Origin: Telopea speciosissima
Taxonomy: Eukaryota > Streptophyta > Magnoliopsida > Proteales > Proteaceae
Assembly: GCF_018873765.1 (NCBI RefSeq)
Contig: NC_057918.1
Location: 61,444,871-61,508,870 of the forward strand
DNA: 64,000 bases
Reading direction: 5' to 3'
Part shown: piece after piece, positions 1 through 12,037 of the stretch
How the letters are laid out: the number at the start of each line of letters is the position of its first letter
How positions within the stretch are numbered: position 1 is the first letter of the stretch
The notes under the pieces: model-generated
Database searches by the model: none
What the model saw: the letters and a program-made list of their open reading frames with translations, nothing else
What the model was told of the DNA's origin: nothing
Translations under genes and position numbers: made by a program

Positions 1-1070
1 CCTGCTTTTTTACCATTTATGTCGTCCAATGCATTAAAATAAATGAGACACATATGATTGGGTATTGGTTTGTTTCATACTCAATTGACTATTACACTTT
101 TCTTTAGGTTAAAAAACTTAGCTCAATCTTAAAATGGTTAATATATTCGTTCAATAGATAATTAGTTTTTTTTTGGTACACCAATAGATAATTAGATACT
201 AAACAACAATTGTAAGATGTAAGCAATAAATTGTAATGCATAACCTAACATAGGGCCGGGCTGGGCTAGGCTTAGCCCAAGGCCTCAGCCTTGGCTCAGC
301 CCGACCCTGCCTAGGGCTTGAAATTTCAACCCTTACCCGCCCTCAGGGTTAAAAGTCTAGCCCAGGCCCAGGCCCTGTTCAAGCTCAGGGCGGGCTTGGG
401 CCAACAAGGCCAAACTTACACCCCTAATCGAAACAGACCAGATCAATAACTAAAATTTGAATTTTAAGGACTGATTAGTCATCTATCCGATTTTGATATG
501 GATTGATTTATGCTCTAGGTGCTCGGTTACCTAACCAAAATCGAATCGAACTAACTATGTCACCTTGCAGGCACACAACCCTCCCAAGCAATCATTACCA
601 TGGTTTGAGGAATTGGTATCAGATCGACCGATTCGTATTGGTGAATCGGTACAAAGAAGGGTAAAAATGTAAAAAAATTCAAATTTTCAAAAGAACCAGG
701 GGTAAACCTATCCGATCTAGACCGATACGGATCGGCATCGGCATCGGCCGATTATTAAAACCATGGTCGTTACTCGTTTCAATTAAAATCCCATTTTAAA
801 AGTTTAAATTATAAGCCGATAACAGAGAGAAACAAAATAGGGAAAAAGAACGCAAACCGAAAATCTTCCTCTTTCCTTCTTTTTTGACAAACCAAATCTA
901 AGCAAGTAATCATTTCTATGGATTTATAACGTGACCTTTCCATTCCTTCTCTCTTTCCCGCATTGCATTTTACAATGACGGTGAAGACAAATCTAAATCT
1001 CTTGTTCGGCTAAGACATTGAGAGCGACAGCCATTGGAGCAAGAGGAGGAACACGGGGAGAGAGAGAGCC
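1..1070. other. Upstream region of the bZIP gene, repeat-rich, no gene seen
   Basis: No coding region is visible. About 250-430 is a GGGCC/GGGCT-rich stretch of short inverted and direct repeats, similar in style to 14050-14450, and probably a degenerate transposon. The last 250 bases before the ATG include CT/GA-rich leader-like sequence. No TATA box was assigned with confidence. Confidence 0.5.
598..766. mobile_element. MITE-like palindromic element
   Basis: The two ends are inverted copies (CCATGGTTTGAGGAAT at the left; the right end, reverse-complemented, reads CCATGGTTTTAATAAT). The interior has CCGAT/ATCGG-rich inverted segments. There is no ORF. Related GGTTTTAAAACYCGG-type sequence recurs near 45080-45300 and 45735-45990. 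Seen directly: the inverted ends. Inferred: a non-autonomous DNA transposon. Confidence 0.5.
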
Positions 1071-4000
1071 ATGGAAATGCAAGATCCTGCAAATCCCAAC
1101 TCCTCCCTGAATGCTCAAAAGTCCAAAGCGTCAACCAATCTGGGAAACCCTAGAAGCAGCAGCAGCAGCGGGAGCAGCCATCCCTTCAGGGGTTCTCACC
1201 ATCGGCGAGCCCACTCTGAGGTAAATTTCCGAATCCCAGATGACATGGATCTCATCAACGAAACATTTGACGCCTCCACGGGGAGTTTCGAAGATGTTGG
1301 ATCTGAGGACGATCTATTCTGCACTTATATGGACATTGAGAAGCTTGGATCCAGATTTAATGATTGCCCAAATGAAGGAAACAAGGCTGGAGATTCTCGA
1401 ATCAACGATGACAATGTCGCTTCCCTTGCAGGGAATTATGTGGGTCAGAGTAATGAAGGAGGAGGAACGGGGGCAGATGGAGCAGGTGGGGCAGATGGAG
1501 CAGGTGGCAGTGGTGATGGAGGTTCACAGAATGAGAACAATGATGGGGAGAAGAATGGGAGGCCAAGGCATCGACATAGCAATTCGGTTGATGGGGCTTC
1601 GATCTCGAGAGAGCAGTCTCTGTTTGGAGAAACAATGGAGGCCAAGAAGGCAATGGCTCCTGATAAGCTTGCTGAGCTTTGGGCTCTAGATCCCAAGCGA
1701 GCCAAAAGGTGTGCTTTCTTTAATTTCTCTTACCATTTTCTCTTTCAATGGTATGCCTGGTTGCTGCTTCTGGGTTTTGTACTTGAAGCTTGATTTGCCT
1801 TCTTTATTCGTTTTTTAAGTAAAATAGACTTGTTTTTTTTGTGTTTAGTTGGCATGTCACTAACTCTTATATGGAAGCGTAAAACTTTAAAGTTTGTCTT
1901 CAATCAATAAAAAGTAAAAGGGGGGGGGGGGTTGTTCCTGAATGTCCAGAAGGATAATTGATTTGCAATTTGAAGGCCCATTTCTCGGAAGGATTCATGG
2001 CCCATCCGGTGCAGGACAACTAGATTGCTGGTACTAAATTGATGACGGCCGTACCTAGGGGATGTTTTCAGTTGCAAGATCTACTTGGGTTATTGTTTCT
2101 CAAATGGGGACTAGAGTTTCTAGATTACTTAGAAATGAAGATTTCAATTTAGGCGATGCATTGGCAGCTAACTTAGGCAATCATTTGACCTAAAAGTACT
2201 TTTGGAGTTGGGGAAGCTAATTATCTTTGCAGCTTTTCTGCTTTGACCTTTTGCAAAGGAGATGATGAAATGAAGAAGGAAAAAGGTTCTATTTTTTCCT
2301 TATAAAAATCAGTGAGGAATATTGGCATGTAAAATGAGAACAAAATCAGAATTTTACTTAAAATCCTCTGTTTATGCAGTTTTTACCTGGAAACAAATTG
2401 ATCCTCAATGTAAAGAAGGTGAAAAAGTTAAATTTTCATGTAAAATAAGATCTTACGCCGTTTCTTTCAATGTCAAATGTAAAAAATGATATTAAAAGAT
2501 AAGAAAGATTTTGCATGGAGTAAATTTTGATGTAAAAATTCATTTGCAAGGAAAATTTTACAATGAAACAAACACTGACTAAAGAGAAGAAAGTATGAAC
2601 TGAAGAAAAGGGAAGAGATGCTGCGGATCCTTGCTCATTTACCGAGGTTAAGGCATGTTTGCCAGCTCCCTCCCTGAGCACTTACTTGAACCCTTCCATT
2701 ATTATTATGACACACTCTTAGGCATCACATATCCAACATATTCTATAAGGTAGAAACTCTCCTGGAATACCTGATTCTAGATTCACTAAAATGTGTGATG
2801 CCTATTATATTTCTAAATTCCTAACTTGAGATATTTATCTTTCCCATACAATTTTATAATCATTAATGCTGTTCAAGGGAGTCATCTAGCAAGTAGGCAG
2901 TTCCCTTGGCTAGGTGATAGACCAAATGGCTTTACTAAATTTGTATTCTCTTATTGTAAAGCTTCGTTCTCTGCCTGGCATTTGTCTACTTCTATAGTTC
3001 TGTTTTCTACGTAAAGATTAGCAGAAAAATATGCTCTATAAGCTTGCACTTTAAAAATAGAGCCAAGTGGTAGAACATCTTTCGTGTAGCTGGCAACTGT
3101 TTGGGGTAAGTCTGAGTCAAGTTCAGCTGCGTGTAAGTTTATAATGTTGAATTTCATAATAAGTTTGTTCAGTAAAGATTTGGACATTTCACATACATAA
3201 ATCATTAAAATTTTGGAACTTGTATTGTAAAAGATGTTCAATTTAGTTATTGAAAATCCAGCTTGGCAACTGGCAGGTTATCATGCAATTACCAAGAAAC
3301 CAGTCAGCCCATCACCTGGCCCTCACAACACTAATATTAGCCCTAGAACAACCCTCTAATGATGTAAGAGCTAGGTCGCAGATTTCCCAACCCCTACGGT
3401 TGGATCTCAGGTGCTGTTAACAGTAGGATTAAAAGTCAAATCCAGCCACGGGAAAACAGGGAAATACTATGACAGCAGCAAGTCAACATTAAAGTCTGAA
3501 CAACACAGCCTATTCTCAGGTCTGAATGTCTGATATAGTGTTGATATGGGTTCCCAACCTCAGAAAAGAACAGTAATAATGCTCACTGTCGGCTGAACGG
3601 AGAAGACTTTAAAAAACAGAAAAATTCCAGGCTCCCAAAATAGTTAACTGATACGTGCACGATCCCAAACTTTCAGTGTTACCAGTAAAGGTGGGGCCTA
3701 TTTATGTGAACATATCCCAGGTACAACTCTAAACAGTGCTTTAGAGTTGATTAAAAAAATGTACAACAACAACACTCAGCCTTATCCCAACAAAATGGGG
3801 TTGGCTACACGGATCCTTACGAGGACAAAGAAAAAACCCATTAATAATAAGAATAAAGGAAAGGGAACGCAACAACCACAACTACGAATCGGTCTAAAAA
3901 CTAACCAGGGTCTGCTGCACAGATCCTTGCCCTCCAATCAGCTTTATTAGACGCCATACTATAAACAAGACCTAAAGTATGCATGTCTTTCCTCGCCCTT

Positions 4001-7000
4001 CTCTTGGGGTCATTTTAGGCCTGCCCCTAGCTCTTTTAGTACCTTCAATTTGAATCAAGTCATTCTTACGAACTGGGGCATCCGGCGAACATGGCCATAC
4101 CACCTCAGGCGACTTTCTCGTAGCTTATCTTGAATCAGGTCTACTCCCAAACCAGCTCTAAAATTGTCATTCCTTATTTCCTTATTTTATCCTTCATGGT
4201 TTTGCCACTCATCCATCTCAACATCCTCATCTTTGCTACACTTAGCTTATCTATATGACGTTTCTTAACTGCCCAACACTCTACACCATACATCATAGCC
4301 GGTTTTATGACTGTCTTGTAAAATTTTCCTTTAAGCTTTAAAGGAATCCATCGATCACATAACACTCCAGATGCAACTCTCCACTTCAGCCATCCTACTA
4401 TAACCCTCTATGAGACATAATCTTCTATATCACTTTCTTTATTGATGATTGATCCTAGATATCTAACCCAACACTCGGCACCATACATCATAGCTGGTCT
4501 TATGACTGTCTTGTAAAATTTTCCTTTAAGCTTTAAAGGAATCCATTGATCACATAACACTCCTAATGCACCTCTCCACTTCAGCCATCGTACTCTGTGA
4601 GATATCATCTTCTATATTACCTTTCTTACTGATGATTGATTCTAGATACCTAAAAAATCCACTTTGCGGAATCTCCATCTCATCAACTTTCACCTCATTA
4701 TTTGTTCGAGAGTTGCTAAAGTTACATACCATATACTCCGTCTTTGTTCTACTTATCTTAAAACCTTTTGATTCCAAGGTTGATCTCCATAATTCTAGTT
4801 TGGCATTAATTTCGGCTTTCGTCTCATCTACCAAAACAATGTCATCAACAAAAAGCATGCACCAAGGAACCTCATCTTAGATGCCTCTGGTTAACTCATC
4901 CATGATAAACGCAAACAAATAGGGCTTGATGCTGATCCTTGATGTAGTCCAACTGTAATTGGGAATTCACTACCTTGACCCCTCACGGTTCTTACACTAG
5001 TCACCACACCATCAAACATATCTTTAATTATGTCCACATATATACTTGAAAATTTTCTCCTCCCTAGCCATGCCATATTTAATCTATAGGAACTCTGTCA
5101 TAAGCTTTTTCTAGGTCAATGAAGAACATATGGAGATCTTTCTGGCTTTCTCTAAATCTTTCCAAGAGTCTTCTAAGTAGGTAGATAGCTTCAGTTGTGG
5201 ATCTCCCTAACATAAAACCAAATTGCTTCTCAAAAATGGTGGTCTCTTTTCTCACGTTTGTTTCAATAATCCTCTCCCATAATTTCATAGTATGACTCAT
5301 TAGTTTTATGCTTCTATAGCTGTTGCAACTTTGGACATTACCTTTATTTTTGTAAATCAGGACCACAATACTTCTCCTCCATTCATCTGACATTCTTTCA
5401 GTGTACATAATCTTTTTAAATAACTTAGTTAACCAAGATAAGCCACAGATTTCCAAGCTCTTCCATACTTCTATTGGGACCCCATCTAGGCCTAGAGCCT
5501 TGGCTATTTTCATCTTTCTTAGTGCTTCTTTTACTTCAGAAACCCTAATTTTACATATATACCTCTGACATGTGACTTGATGTGTAGTGCCTACTTCCGG
5601 TCCACTATAACTCAGATTAGTTTCATTATGTATGTTGTAGAAATACCCATTCCATCTCTCCTCGATGTCTTCATCCTTTAGTAGAACCCACCATCATCAC
5701 TTTTAATGCATTTAACATGGTCGAAGTCTTTACTCATCCTTTCCCTCAGTCTAGCTATCTTATATATAGGTTTTTTCTCCTTCCTTAGTGTTCATGTTGT
5801 TATAATGATCTTCGTATTTCTTCGCCCTTGCGTTCCCTACAATCTTCTTACATTCATTTCTAGCAGTCTTGTACCATTTTAGATCTTCTACATCCTTTGT
5901 CTTTTGCCATGCCTTGAAACTAGCTTTCTTAGTCTTGATGGCTACTTAGACCTCAGCATTCCACCCCCAAGTCTCCCTAGGAGAATGACGTTTTCCTTTT
6001 GATTCCCCTAGGACCTCTTTAGCCACCTTCTTAATACACATGGACATCTCGTTCCACATAAAATTAGTCTGTCCCTCACTCCCTCCAAGTCCCACTTTCC
6101 TTGTTTGACCACTTATGGGTGGTTTTCAAAATTAGATAGTGAGACTCAAATTAGTACTTAGACTCCTTTGTTGGGGAAACCAATCCAGTCGAGTGTTGGG
6201 TTCGTAGGAGGAAGTGTCCCTTCAAAATCTCAGCCAGTTCTGATGGCTGGATTAACAGATAGCAAGAGAACTCAAAATTAGAAGGTATGGAACAAAATAG
6301 TGACTCACAATGCGCTGTCTTATCCAGCCATTGGATTAGGCTTAAATTCCCAGTGAAGGAGTGTCCTAAGGGGGGTTGATAGACCACCAGAAGATGGATC
6401 TGTTCACCTGATTTGTAGTTACAAAGGGACAAAGTCTGCTGCAGAAATCTCCATTACGGTACAGCCACAAGGAAGGGGAAGCACTTTCTGGGCCAGCATC
6501 TGTTGAATCTCAGTATAATAGTCTTCAAAGAACAATCAGCAACAACTCCAGTAGTCAACAACACCTTGATTTCTCTCAGTAAAAGGATTAGTTGCATAAC
6601 AGTAAAATAGAAACAAGTAGGAATCGAAAGGGCAGAGGAAGAAGAAGTGAACAAGAAAGGGAAGGGAAATGACCAAGGCCTCTCACCTATGGCCTTGGTC
6701 TGTCTCTCACAGACCTAAGGAATCTCTCCTTTCACTGTATCTCACAGCCCCTCTCTTGTATTAATAACCTTCAAAACCCCTTCTTCTGTGGAAAAGAACC
6801 AGTTACAAATTGGTAACGAAATAAATTAGGAACTATCCGAGATTAACTGAATCCAAATAAAATCTTGTAACCGAAACCCTAATTAATATCTAGTCACTGA
6901 AATAGAAACTAATAACAAAGAAACTATCCTATGGCAATCCTTCCACGCAACAACTTAAAAGACTCTTAATGGGCCCAGCACTGGCCTATTAAATGGGCCT

Positions 7001-10000
7001 AAAATTAAACATAAACTGGCTTTCAAAACTGGACTTGATAGGCCTTTTAAAGCTGGAACTCAATGGGGTCTTTTTATGTTGGTCTTCCTTACTGGCTGCT
7101 GGACAATGCTGCTAGTCCTTCTTTTCTTCCAATTCCTTTTGAACTACATCATCTAATCTCTACTCGAGCCTTTTTTTTGGATTGGTTTTATGACATTATT
7201 TTCAGTACATTGATTTCCATAATTAGTTAGTGATATAGCAGGAAATTTCATAGTTTTTGTTTATAAATTTGATTTTAGTGTTTAGGGTTCTTAGTGCTAT
7301 TGAAATTCTGTAATCTGCATTGCATTCAAAATTCTTTGTTATACAGGATTCTAGCAAATCGACAATCTGCTGCTCGCTCAAAAGAAAGGAAGGCCCGTTA
7401 CATCTCAGAGCTTGAGCGAAAAGTTCAGACACTGCAAACTGAAGCAACTACTCTTTCTGCACAACTCACACTATTCCAGGTTTGTAATCGTGGAACCATC
7501 ATGTAAGAGGCATACCTGCATTTTATTTGTGTCTCTAAATCTACTCTGATGTCATGTACAGATAACAGGCGTGGTAGATTTGTATGAAAAATCCTATTGT
7601 AAATTAAGATTTAATTTAGATAATTCTATCTAATGTTGGTTGATGTGTTTTTCAACTTGTGTTCTTGTTATATAATTTTCCTATATCTAGTTTAGAATAT
7701 AGTGGGAGACGTGGAGTGGGAGTAATTTTTTATGGTTTCTAATTTTGGGTGGGTGTTAAGATTCCCTGTTCTGTTGCATTGGGTTGTTTGGGATTGCTGT
7801 AGTCATTAACTTGGGTTATATATATGGGGTTTAGCAATAAAATTCTATGGCTGTTGCCTATAAAACATATAAATAAACAAACAAACTAACAAAAAAATTA
7901 CTATTACTCTGTTCAACCAGCCAAAATTGGACTTTCCAAAGCTGATCTGAGCATGTAGATCATAGTCAGATGATCTGTTTGATGGTTTTCTGCAGGGGGA
8001 CATTAACGATTTTTTTAGTTAGGAAATTTAGGTGGATTTTTCTGGGGGGCACAATCCCAAACTTTCAGTGTTACCAGTAATGGTGGGTCCTATTTATGGA
8101 AACATGCCCAGGTACAATTCTAAACAGTGCTTTACAGTTGATTAAAAATATGTGGTTGAAACTAGGGTTAAAACTATGGTTGAGTGAGTGGTACCTAAAG
8201 AAGAGACTATTCATTTTCTAGAAGTTGAGGATTAAGGTGTGGTTCAGGAGTTATTGTGTTACTCATAGTTGTCAAGGCGACACCTTGGCGTCCAGGCTGC
8301 TTTGCCTGGATTGGTGCCTTGCTGGTGTTGCCTTAATTTTTGCCCCCCTCGACCACCTTGGTTCGCCTAGGCGCCGTGAGAACTATGGTATTAATTTATA
8401 ATAAACATTATGCTTTAATGCTTCTTTAAATGGAGAAAAGAGTCAAATTTCCTAGTTCTTGACAATCAGGGGTTACCGAAGTCACTGTACCAATGTTTAA
8501 CATGGCCATGCTGGTTTGTCACCTTCCTACATCCAGTTGTTTTAACTATGCTGTTTTGATGTATAACATCTTCAAGCTTGCTTTAACTATGCTGTTTTGA
8601 TGTATAACTTCTTCAAGCTTGCTGTTTGTCTTGTATGTGATTGAATGCTACAAACAACTGAATCTTATTTTGTTGTCTTTTCATGTAGAGAGATACAACG
8701 GGTCTGAGTGCTGAGAATACAGAGCTTAAGATTCGGTTGCAAGCTATGGAACAACAAGCTCAGTTACGTGATGGTAATGTTTCATTCCTAGATTTTTTTT
8801 CTCCCTTTTTCTATAATCAATAAAATAAAAGGTTTAATCCATTAATCCTGTTCCAAACATTTTTTTAACATAAAATAATGCTGTGAATAGTTCCATTGGG
8901 TGATTCATGTTTTTAGTGATGTTTGGTGGATTAATTCACTTGTTTTGAATGTATCAAGCTAATGATTTACTCCAACCAATGATGAAAATTTCTGATTTTC
9001 ACCTGGTCCTCTTTACTAACTTTCTTCATGTTAATGCTTGTAAATAGTGCTTAGTACCAGAATGATGGAATCCCATACTAAAGATACCTTCTGACTTTGA
9101 CTTCAGAACCTAGTATATACAAGAGAACTTCCAATCTGTTTATATAAATATCAATATCATTTTTGAGTCTGCCTCTTTTAAACTTCTGTAATAAAAACAT
9201 TGAGGCAGTGCTTGCCTCCTAGGAAAGTTTCTACAAAGAAAATATTTTTAGGGAGAAAAGATTTTTTTTTGATCGGTCTGGTAAAAGAAAATTATCCTCG
9301 GATGATGGGAAAATAGTTACAGAACTGCGCAAAAATTGATCCAAATTGGTGAAGATTGTTTCCCTCATGAATCAATTAATAAATGGCGTTGCAATTATTA
9401 TACAGAAATCTGTGTATATGTGTGTGTAGCATCTTGACCTGGTCAACACCTACACCTGCTCTAAACATGTGATGGTCGGTCTGACCTAGGGAAATGTTGC
9501 TGGAAAATCAAGCAACCCAAGGTGTAAACTGAATTTAAGAAGAAATCAACCAGGATTCTTATGTAGATCAGGGTTGGTATTTATAGTTCTAGGTACGTTA
9601 AAGGTTTGGTTGGAACTTGGGAGTGCAGGTTTTGTATGCAAAATAGTTTTCAATTCTGATTTTGTGAGTGTCCAGAAAATGAACATGTTAATATCAAGTT
9701 TATTGTCCTGTAGACCATTTCTCCTATTTTGGGAACTCTGAAACACAAGAGCAGGAGTTCCTTGATTAGTGGCCACCCTACTTAACTAACTTCATGTAGA
9801 ATAAAATATATTTACAATTAAATAAGCCCCAACATTTAACGAAAAATACTTTTTGAGCAGACTTTAGGGTGAAATCAAGAATACCTAGAGCTATTGAGTG
9901 TGAAAAAAAATTGCATAGGTGCATGGATGATAGATAACAAATCAGCTACTACTGTGGGAGACAAGTTCTTAGGTGGACTCTAATGGGAAGTTGGCCTTGC

Positions 10001-10813
10001 TGGCCTTAATTTCTTGGTGACTAGTTCATCTCCTGCTCACTTGGCTATTCAAATGATATAAAGTGATGGTGTCAATCCACCAAAAAAAAAGAAAAAGAAG
10101 AATGATGTCTAGTGATAGGAATAGGTGTGTTTTCCTCTCTAATTTTCTCCTTTTCTGTTTTTCTTGCAAATTCCTTCATAACGTTCTATCATCTTATATT
10201 GTTGTCCACTTCAATGTATCAGGTGAAATCTTGTCTAGATATTTTAATCATAATTATCAAGGCGACCCCTAGGCGTCCAGGCTCCTTGGTCGCCTTGGTC
10301 CACCTTGCTGGTGTCGACTAACTTTTGGACCCTCTCCAATGCCTTGCCGCCTTGATAACTATGATTTTAATTATTGTCTATTGTATAATATTAGTTGATC
10401 CTTTAACTAAGCATGCATATCTTATTATATTGACTGTACTTGCAGCATTGAATGAAGCACTGAAGCAGGAGGTTGAGAGGCTCAAGATTGCTACTGGGGA
10501 AATATCAAACCCTGGTGAGACATTTAGCTTGGGAATGCACCACATGCAGTATACCTCCCCACCTTTCTTCTCGCTTCCACAACAACCGGGTGCTGGAGGC
10601 CATCAAAACATTCTGTTACAACAGTTCCATCCTTCCCAGTCTAATATGGGAAGCCATCCCCTGCTTGCGGCCCAATCTCATCTCCTCTCAGACATGCTGC
10701 AGCAGGACCAGCTTGGCAGATTACAGGGCCTTGATATCAGTAGCAGGGGCTCACATCTTGTGAAATCTGAAGGCCCTTCAATATCTGCCACTGAAAGCAG
10801 CAGTACTTATTGA
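1071..10813 (+). CDS. Group I bZIP transcription factor (bZIP18/bZIP52 type), four exons, 407 aa
   Basis: Exons 1071-1708, 7347-7479, 8689-8773 and 10446-10813 join in phase at GT/AG sites to give 407 residues, ending at TGA 10811-10813. The N terminus has HHRRAHSEV (43-51), fitting the HxRxxS phosphorylation/14-3-3 motif known in VIP1-type group I factors, then an acidic [12 protein letters not shown] stretch (78-88) and [10 protein letters not shown] (166-175). The basic region has N217-x7-K225; Lys in place of the usual Arg is the group I hallmark. The zipper heptads run L235, L242, L249, F256, L263, L270, M277. The tail is Gln/His/Ser-rich and ends in SESSSTY-like sequence, as in bZIP18. 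Expected role: a nuclear DNA-binding homo- or heterodimer, probably held in the cytoplasm by 14-3-3 when phosphorylated. Intron 1 (5.6 kb) carries an antisense LINE. The full-length domain order matches the family and I see no defect. Confidence 0.93.
1709..3656. other. bZIP intron 1, 5' part
   Basis: The intron opens with GTGTGC after AAAAG. It is AT-rich with a 10-G run near 1921. Short ORFs near 2440-3240 have no recognisable similarity. No element boundary was found here. Confidence 0.6.
3657..3757 (+). repeat. Dispersed ~100-bp repeat, copy 1
   Basis: The sequence from CCCAAACTTTCAGTGTTACC through AACAGTGCTTTAGAGTTGATT is nearly identical to 8048-8153 in intron 2 of the same gene. The intron 1 copy is cut at its right end by the 3' end of an RTE LINE. 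Confidence 0.7.
3755..6118 (-). mobile_element. RTE-clade LINE, 5'-truncated and decayed, antisense inside bZIP intron 1 (copy A)
   Basis: Read on the minus strand, the segment encodes broken reverse transcriptase. Pieces with [15 protein letters not shown] (around 4820-4860), DRVPID and [12 protein letters not shown] (5080-5240) and a C-terminal AMMYGAECW block (around 4490) are typical of plant RTE elements. Stops and frameshifts separate the pieces. The 3' end at 3755-3800 is the family signature: AAGGCTGAGT followed by GTTGTT repeats, seen in reverse complement. The 5' end lies in the endonuclease-RT linker. A 195-bp tandem duplication lies within it. No target duplication could be recognised. 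Confidence 0.9.
4280..4669 (-). repeat. 195-bp tandem duplication inside RTE copy A
   Basis: CCATACATCATAG and the following 130 bases (CTTTAAGCTTTAAAGGAATCC, AACACTCC, CTTCAGCCAT) occur at 4286 and again at 4481, an offset of 195 bases or 65 codons. The duplicated unit carries the AMMYG..ECW block of the RT C terminus. It probably arose after insertion, because the other copies in the window lack it. Confidence 0.75.
6119..7346. other. bZIP intron 1, 3' part: probable LTR-type noncoding repeat
   Basis: Right of the LINE, 6170-7160 resembles antisense LTR sequence in composition (an ACAGACC..CTCTC leader-like block, GTATTAATAACC, poly-purine runs). However, I could not find matching TG..CA ends with a 5-bp target duplication, so this is only a suggestion. 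The splice acceptor TTGTTATACAG ends at 7346. Confidence 0.35.
8048..8153 (+). repeat. Dispersed ~100-bp repeat, copy 2
   Basis: This is the partner of 3657-3757, at roughly 90% identity by eye, in bZIP intron 2. It carries no coding potential. Having both copies in neighbouring introns of one gene suggests either a local duplication or a small uncharacterised transposon. Confidence 0.7.
8264..8387. mobile_element. MITE with CATAGTTGTCAAGGCG termini, copy 1 (bZIP intron 2)
   Basis: The left end CATAGTTGTCAAGGCGAC is mirrored at the right end by CGCCGTGAGAACTATG. The interior is made of CCTTGG/CCAAGG blocks that pair across the element. A related copy lies at 10249-10363 in intron 3. There is no ORF. 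Confidence 0.75.
8541..8622 (+). repeat. 41-bp tandem duplication in bZIP intron 2
   Basis: TTTAACTATGCTGTTTTGAT starts at 8541 and again at 8582, followed in both copies by GTATAAC(A/T)TCTTCAAGCTTG. The single difference suggests a recent duplication. Confidence 0.85.
10249..10363. mobile_element. MITE with CATAATTATCAAGGCG termini, copy 2 (bZIP intron 3)
   Basis: The left end CATAATTATCAAGGCGACCC and the right end CGCCTTGATAACTATG are inverted copies and match the element at 8264-8387. It ends 82 bases upstream of exon 4. Confidence 0.75.
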
Positions 10814-11325
10814 CCTGAACTTGGTATCAGTATCGACTCGCTGACATACCGTTGGATCCACCTCATTTGTTAGACTGTCCATAGTTTGGCATCCAGTCAA
10901 TTACCCAATCTTCTTTCTCATTCTTTGTTTCAATACTATTTATTTAATATTTTTTATTCCATTATTGTCTTTGTTAATACTAAAAAGCCTTATTTTCATT
11001 CCTGGGGTTATCCACCATCCCCACCCCCAACAAAAAAAAAGAAAAACCTTGGGGAAATCTCCTTTTTGCCATATTTATGTATTTTTGTGTCAAAGTTCTT
11101 GAAGTAATTTTGTGGCAGTTTCAGGAGTCCATCTTTTTCAATTTGGTATCTATTCTGCTGGTGGTTTGTATGGGAGAAAGCCCCACTGTTCCAACTCTTT
11201 CTGTATCTTATTTTGTAATGATTTAATTTTTTTGGGGTTGACTGGATCCTTTCAACTTTGCCCTTGTAATGTTGATTTGTTGGGGGTTGGCCAATTGAAT
11301 CTGTACGTTCTATCATTCTTTTTTA
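10814..11325 (+). other. bZIP 3' untranslated region and downstream flank
   Basis: This follows the TGA at 10813. It is T-rich sequence with TTTGTTAATAC and TTTTGTAATG-like plant 3'-end signals. Short ORFs here have no recognisable similarity. Confidence 0.5.
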
Positions 11326-11461
11326 GGTTGTGTTTGGTATGCATTCTTGGAATGCATTCCAGGTCAATTTTGCATGCTTAGGTGAAAAATAGTTGTTTTT
11401 ATCATATGAGGATGTGAAATTGACCTGGAATGCATTCCAAAAATGCATACAAAACGCAGCC
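11326..11461. mobile_element. Tourist/PIF-like MITE, copy D1
   Basis: The ends GGTTGTGTTTGGTATGCATTC and (reverse-complemented) GGCTGCGTTTTGTATGCATT are inverted. TTA lies on both sides, as expected for PIF/Harbinger insertions. Inside, GGAATGCATTCCAGGTCAAT is repeated in inverted order (TTGACCTGGAATGCATTCC), so the whole element can fold on itself. Confidence 0.8.
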
Positions 11462-11623
11462 TTAGTTTACCAGGGAAAAATTGATTATTGGAGTTAATTG
11501 GATCCCTTAATATTGTCCTTGTGGTGTATTGTTTAATTGGGTCTATTATCTGTACCAGGTAGACCTCAAGAAGAGTTTGAAACTCATGAATTGATTTAAG
11601 GATACAAAACCATTACCTTTTTA

Positions 11624-11792
11624 GGGAAAAAGATCTCTGTCTGGGAGTGTCGCCTACGCCACCACTCCCAAGAGTCTATATCTCTCCTCCTCATGTGAAA
11701 AGACACCTCTGCCCCCTTGTTTTAAGGAGGAGAGAGATAGACACATGGGAGTGTTGGTGTAGGCCACACTCCCGGACAGAAAACTGCTGCCC
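11624..11792. mobile_element. Palindromic MITE, family B, copy 1
   Basis: GGGAGTGTCGCCTACGCC at the left is mirrored by GGCCACACTCCC at the right; the inverted arms run over about 55 bases and include GAGTCTATATCTCTCCTCC. Related copies lie at 44010-44163 and 49426-49594. Confidence 0.75.
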
Positions 11793-12037
11793 ACCTCTTT
11801 ATTATTATATTTGGGAAAAGTTATTTGAGCCGACGGGACAGGGCATTAGCATTTTTGTGTCTATCTCTCTTATGAAATGACCTTGTTGCCCTTTCTATGT
11901 ACGGTACTGTTATGTTGCAACCCCTTGGTGCATACTCCTATGCCGCTAGCTTAGAGAAGTTTATTCCATTATTTTTTTGTTTAGATCTGGGGTGCTTTTT
12001 TAGGGAGAGGGGGGAGAGGTCACTTATAAATTTTTTT

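Noticed and set aside
1240-1689. 149-codon ORF overlapping bZIP exon 1 in another frame
   Set aside because: Shadow of the true exon; the bZIP frame carries the conserved motifs and splices in phase.
4566-4880. 104-codon plus-strand ORF
   Set aside because: Opposite strand of the RTE reverse transcriptase; Ser/Leu-rich translation typical of antisense frames.
6170-7160. Solo LTR candidate
   Set aside because: Composition is LTR-like, but possible TG..CA ends do not have matching 5-bp flanks (TCCTT versus TCTAA).
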